From JAPHTQ01 sp050288165 (GTDB lineage: Bacteria; Pseudomonadota; Gammaproteobacteria; Thiohalomonadales; Thiohalomonadaceae), in NCBI GenBank assembly GCA_050288165.1, contig JBNKDG010000007.1, forward strand, positions 124,001 through 188,000: 64,000 nt of DNA, read 5' to 3'. Of the stretch, positions 60,581 to 64,000 are shown piece by piece. The notes below the pieces were generated by a model. That model was not told the origin of the DNA. It ran no database searches and worked only from the letters and a program-made list of their open reading frames with translations. Each line of letters opens with the position of its first letter. Position 1 is the stretch's first letter. The position numbers and the translations under genes are program-made.

Positions 60581-60643
60581 TAAGTCTTCTTCATTTCTGT
60601 CAAGACTTGTTCTACCCGGTAACCCGGGGTAACGTTCCAACCC

Positions 60644-63600
60644 ATGTCCGCCCAGTTCATCCACCTCCGCCTGCACACCGAATTTTCCCTCACCGACGGT
60701 CTGGTGCGGGTCAAGCCTGTGATGGCGGCTGCGCGCAAGCTGGGCATGCCCGCGGTGGCGCTGACCGACCAGTGCAACCTCTTTGCCATGGTCAAATTTT
60801 ACTCCGCGGCGCAGGCGGCCGGGATCAAGCCGATCATCGGCGTGGATGTCTGGATCGATAATCCCGACGACGCCAACCGTCCCAGCCGTCTGGTGCTGCT
60901 GTGTAAGGACGAGACCGGCTACCGCAACCTCACCCGGCTGGTCTCCCGCAGCTACATCGAAAATCAGCATCGCGGTATCCCCATTGTTAAACGCGAATGG
61001 TTGCAGGGCCAGGTGAAGGGGCTGATCGCCCTCTCCGGCGGTCGCGAAGGGGATGTGGGCCAGGCGCTACTGAACGGCAAGAAAGAACTGGCCGCGGATC
61101 TGCTCACCGGCTGGCTGCGCCTCTTCGCCGACAACTACTATCTGGAACTGCAACGTACCGGCCGCGACGGCGAGGAGAGCTACCTCCACGCGGCGGTGGA
61201 GATGGCCGGGACCATGGGCATTCCGGTGGTCGCCACCAACGACGTGCGCTTCATCGGCAAGGACGATTTCGAGGCCCACGAGGTGCGGGTCTGTATCCAC
61301 GACGGCCGCACCCTCGACGACCCGCGCCGCAGCCGCCACTACAGCGAGCAGCAATACCTGCGCAGCCCGGAGGAGATGGCCGAGCTGTTTGCCGACATCC
61401 CCGAGGCGCTGGAGAACAGCGTCGAGATCGCCAAACGCTGCAACCTGGTACTGACTCTGGGCGAGTCCTTCCTGCCCAATTTCCCGGTGCCCGACGGCCT
61501 GACCATGGACGAGTACTTCCGCCAGCTCTCCCGCGAGGGACTGGAGAAACGTCTCGACGTGCTGCTGGACCGCAACGCCCCCGACTTTGCCGAGAAACGG
61601 AAACCCTACGACGAGCGGCTGGAGATGGAACTGGACGTCATCATCCAGATGGGCTTCCCCGGTTACTTCCTCATCGTCGCCGACTTTATCCAGTGGGGTA
61701 AAAACAACGGCGTGCCGGTGGGGCCGGGCCGTGGTTCCGGTGCCGGTTCCCTGGTGGCCTACGCCCTGACCATCACCGATCTCGACCCACTGGCCTACGA
61801 CCTGCTGTTCGAGCGCTTCCTCAACCCGGAGCGGGTCTCGCTGCCCGACTTCGACGTCGACTTCTGCATGGAAGGTCGCGACAGGGTTATCGACTACGTG
61901 GCGCAAAAGTACGGCCGGGAGAAGGTGTCGCAGATCATCACCTACGGCACCCTGGCGGCCAAGGCGGTGGTACGTGACGTGGGCCGGGTGCTGGGCCATC
62001 CTTACGGCTTTGTCGACCAGATCGCCAAGCTGATCCCGTTCGAGATCGGCATGACCCTGGAGAAGGCGCTGGAGCAGGAGCCGGAGCTGAAGGATCGCTA
62101 CCAGCAGGACGAAGAGGTGACCGCCCTCATCGACATGGCGATGAAGCTGGAGGGGATCACACGCAACGCGGGCAAACACGCGGGCGGCGTGGTCATCGCC
62201 CCCACCGAGCTGACCGACTTCTCGCCGCTCTACTGCGAGGAGGGCGGCCAGTCCATCGTTACCCAGTTCGACAAGAATGACGTGGAGGCGGCGGGCCTGG
62301 TGAAGTTCGACTTCCTCGGCCTGCGTACCCTGACTATCATCGACTGGGCGCTGGGCAATATTCGCAACAGCCTGCGCCTGCGCGGCGAGTCGGTGGAGAA
62401 CTGTCCCGACATCAGCACCATCCCGCTCAACGATGCGGAGAGCTTCAAACTGCTCAAGGCGGCCAAAACCACCGCCGTATTCCAGCTCGAATCACGTGGC
62501 ATGAAGGAGCTGATCACCCGCCTGCAGCCAGACTGCTTCGAGGACATCATCGCGCTGGTGGCGCTGTTCCGCCCCGGCCCGCTGCAGTCGGGGATGGTGG
62601 ACGACTTCATCAACCGTAAGCACGGCCGGGCCGAGGTGGCCTATCCCCACCCGGACCTGGAGCCGGTGCTCAAGCCGACCTACGGGGTCATCCTCTACCA
62701 GGAACAGGTGCAGCGGATTGCCCAGGTGCTGGCCGGTTACTCCCTCGGCGGCGCCGACCTGCTGCGCCGCGCCATGGGTAAGAAAAAACCCGAAGAGATG
62801 GCCAAGCAGCGCGAGACCTTCACCAAGGGCTCGGTGGAGCGCGGGGTGGAGGAGGCTACCGCCACCTACATCTTCGACCTGATGGAGAAGTTCGCCGGAT
62901 ACGGCTTCAACAAATCCCACTCCGCCGCCTACGCCCTGGTTTCCTACCAGACCCTCTGGCTCAAGCAGCACTACCCGGCGGAGTTCATGGCCGCGGTGCT
63001 CTCCGCCGATATGGACAACACAGACAAGGTGGTGACCCTGATCGAGGAGTGCAAGGAGATGGGCCTCAAGGTGGTACCGCCTTCGGTCAACACCAGCGAC
63101 TACAAATTCACCGTCGATGCGAATGGGGCGGTTGTCTACGGCCTTGGCGCGATCAAGGGGGTGGGCGAGGGGGCCATCGAAGGCATCGTCACCGAAAAGC
63201 AGGAGAGTGGCGCCTTCAAAGATCTGTTCGACTTCTGCCGCCGCATCGATACCAAAAAGACCAACCGCCGGGTGCTGGAGTCGTTGATCCGCGCCGGGGC
63301 GCTGGACCAGCTCGGCCCCAACCGCGCCACCCTGATGGCGGCGCTGCCCCAGGCGTTGCAGATGGCGGAGCAGGAGAGTCGCGCTGTCGCCTCCGGCACC
63401 GGCGATATGTTCGGCTTCGACAGCGAGGTACTGGAGGAGAGTCCGGCGGTCTACGAGGTGGTGCCGGAGTGGGACGAGGATATCCGTCTCGGCGGCGAGA
63501 AGGAGACCCTGGGCCTCTACCTCACCGGCCACCCGATCAATAAATATGAGGCCGAGATCAGGTCCTTCACTACCTGTCGCATCGCCAATCTCAACGGCGA

Positions 63601-64000
63601 CAAGGCGCAGAACGTGACCCTGGCGGGACTGATCATCGCCCTGCGTACCCGTCCGACCAAGCGCGGCGACAAGATGGCCTTTCTCACCATCGACGACCGT
63701 ACCGCGCGGATCGAGGTGACCCTGTTCAGCGATGTCTACGCCCGTTATCAGGATATGCTGCTCACGGATCAGGTGGTGGTGGTCAGTGGCGAGGTGCGCC
63801 ACGACGACTACTCCGGTGGCCTGGTGATGCGCTGCCAGGAGTTGTGCGACATGGAGCATGCACGCGAACACTATGCCCGCAATCTGGTGCTGGAGTTGTC
63901 GCAGGAGCAGGCCACTAACGGCTTTGCCGGGAATCTGGAGCGCGTGCTGTCGCCATTCCGCGATGGCAGCTGCCCCATCGCCATTAACTACCGCGGCAGC
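60644..64000 (+). CDS. dnaE: DNA polymerase III alpha subunit (3' end outside window)
   Basis: 1,119 residues are present and the frame is open at the window edge; E. coli DnaE is 1,160, so about 40 residues are missing. The replicative polymerase subunit. Domains: PHP (starts 'FIHLRLHTEFSLTDGL'), polymerase core with 'VGPGRGSGAGSLVAYAL' and catalytic 'LPDFDVDF', 'VKFDFLGLRTLT', finger/thumb region 'GYGFNKSHSAAYALVSYQT', then an OB fold near the end ('NVTLAGLIIALRTRPTKRGD'). ATG 60644 matches the family start; the gap before it is repeat-filled and shows no clear promoter. Confidence 0.96.
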   Translation, partial: MSAQFIHLRLHTEFSLTDGLVRVKPVMAAARKLGMPAVALTDQCNLFAMVKFYSAAQAAGIKPIIGVDVWIDNPDDANRPSRLVLLCKDETGYRNLTRLVSRSYIENQHRGIPIVKREWLQGQVKGLIALSGGREGDVGQALLNGKKELAADLLTGWLRLFADNYYLELQRTGRDGEESYLHAAVEMAGTMGIPVVATNDVRFIGKDDFEAHEVRVCIHDGRTLDDPRRSRHYSEQQYLRSPEEMAELFADIPEALENSVEIAKRCNLVLTLGESFLPNFPVPDGLTMDEYFRQLSREGLEKRLDVLLDRNAPDFAEKRKPYDERLEMELDVIIQMGFPGYFLIVADFIQWGKNNGVPVGPGRGSGAGSLVAYALTITDLDPLAYDLLFERFLNPERVSLPDFDVDFCMEGRDRVIDYVAQKYGREKVSQIITYGTLAAKAVVRDVGRVLGHPYGFVDQIAKLIPFEIGMTLEKALEQEPELKDRYQQDEEVTALIDMAMKLEGITRNAGKHAGGVVIAPTELTDFSPLYCEEGGQSIVTQFDKNDVEAAGLVKFDFLGLRTLTIIDWALGNIRNSLRLRGESVENCPDISTIPLNDAESFKLLKAAKTTAVFQLESRGMKELITRLQPDCFEDIIALVALFRPGPLQSGMVDDFINRKHGRAEVAYPHPDLEPVLKPTYGVILYQEQVQRIAQVLAGYSLGGADLLRRAMGKKKPEEMAKQRETFTKGSVERGVEEATATYIFDLMEKFAGYGFNKSHSAAYALVSYQTLWLKQHYPAEFMAAVLSADMDNTDKVVTLIEECKEMGLKVVPPSVNTSDYKFTVDANGAVVYGLGAIKGVGEGAIEGIVTEKQESGAFKDLFDFCRRIDTKKTNRRVLESLIRAGALDQLGPNRATLMAALPQALQMAEQESRAVASGTGDMFGFDSEVLEESPAVYEVVPEWDEDIRLGGEKETLGLYLTGHPINKYEAEIRSFTTCRIANLNGDKAQNVTLAGLIIALRTRPTKRGDKMAFLTIDDRTARIEVTLFSDVYARYQDMLLTDQVVVVSGEVRHDDYSGGLVMRCQELCDMEHAREHYARNLVLELSQEQATNGFAGNLERVLSPFRDGSCPIAINYRGS

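Overview
The window is chromosome of a gammaproteobacterium. The gene order dapC-dapD-arsC-dapE, map-glnD divergent from rpsB-tsf-pyrH-frr-uppS-cdsA-dxr-rseP-bamA-skp-lpxD-fabZ-lpxA, and rnhB-dnaE is typical of that class. The flanks are moderately GC-rich. I cannot name the genus; a sulfur-oxidising or Chromatiales-like lineage is only a guess.

Layout. 1-6.2 kb: a ferritin-like DUF455 protein (cut by the window edge), a secreted hypothetical protein, a host-attachment family protein, a SprA-like putative metalloprotease, a nuclease-like DUF6998 protein joined to the Fe-S helicase YoaA, an outer-membrane protein and tsaB. 6.2-10.6 kb, minus strand: an SGNH esterase lipoprotein and the lysine/diaminopimelate cluster. 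10.6-13.7 kb: a small mixed region with a glyoxalase-like protein, an SPFH protein, a trypsin-like protease and a DUF6624 protein. 13.7-29.8 kb: the glnD/map pair, then a long run for translation factors, UMP kinase, isoprenoid and phospholipid synthesis, the BAM core and early lipid A synthesis.

29.8-59.7 kb is the accessory part. In Escherichia coli lpxA is followed directly by lpxB-rnhB-dnaE. Here lpxB is inverted and forms an operon with an aminotransferase and an oxidoreductase resembling GnnB/GnnA, the pair that makes UDP-GlcNAc3N for amide-rich lipid A. Beyond it lies an AT-richer four-gene type I secretion operon: ABC exporter, HlyD-type adaptor, a periplasmic protein with an LprI (lysozyme-inhibitor) domain, and a 6,295-residue RTX protein. 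The RTX protein begins with a T4-lysozyme-like (GH24) domain that keeps the Glu-8x-Asp-5x-Thr triad. About 24 modules follow, each of RTX nonapeptides plus an HCBP-related domain, then cadherin/VCBS-type repeats and a His/Asp/Cys-rich tail. A giant exported muramidase next to a lysozyme-inhibitor-like partner looks like a toxin-immunity pair carried by a type I secretion system, and is the most interesting feature here. A subtilisin-family protease with a GlyGly-CTERM-like tail ends the insert.

59.7-64 kb: rnhB and the start of dnaE, separated by nested intergenic palindromic repeats. Related imperfect inverted repeats occur at 6.8 kb and 9.3 kb. I found no rRNA genes, complete tRNA genes, CRISPR arrays or transposases.
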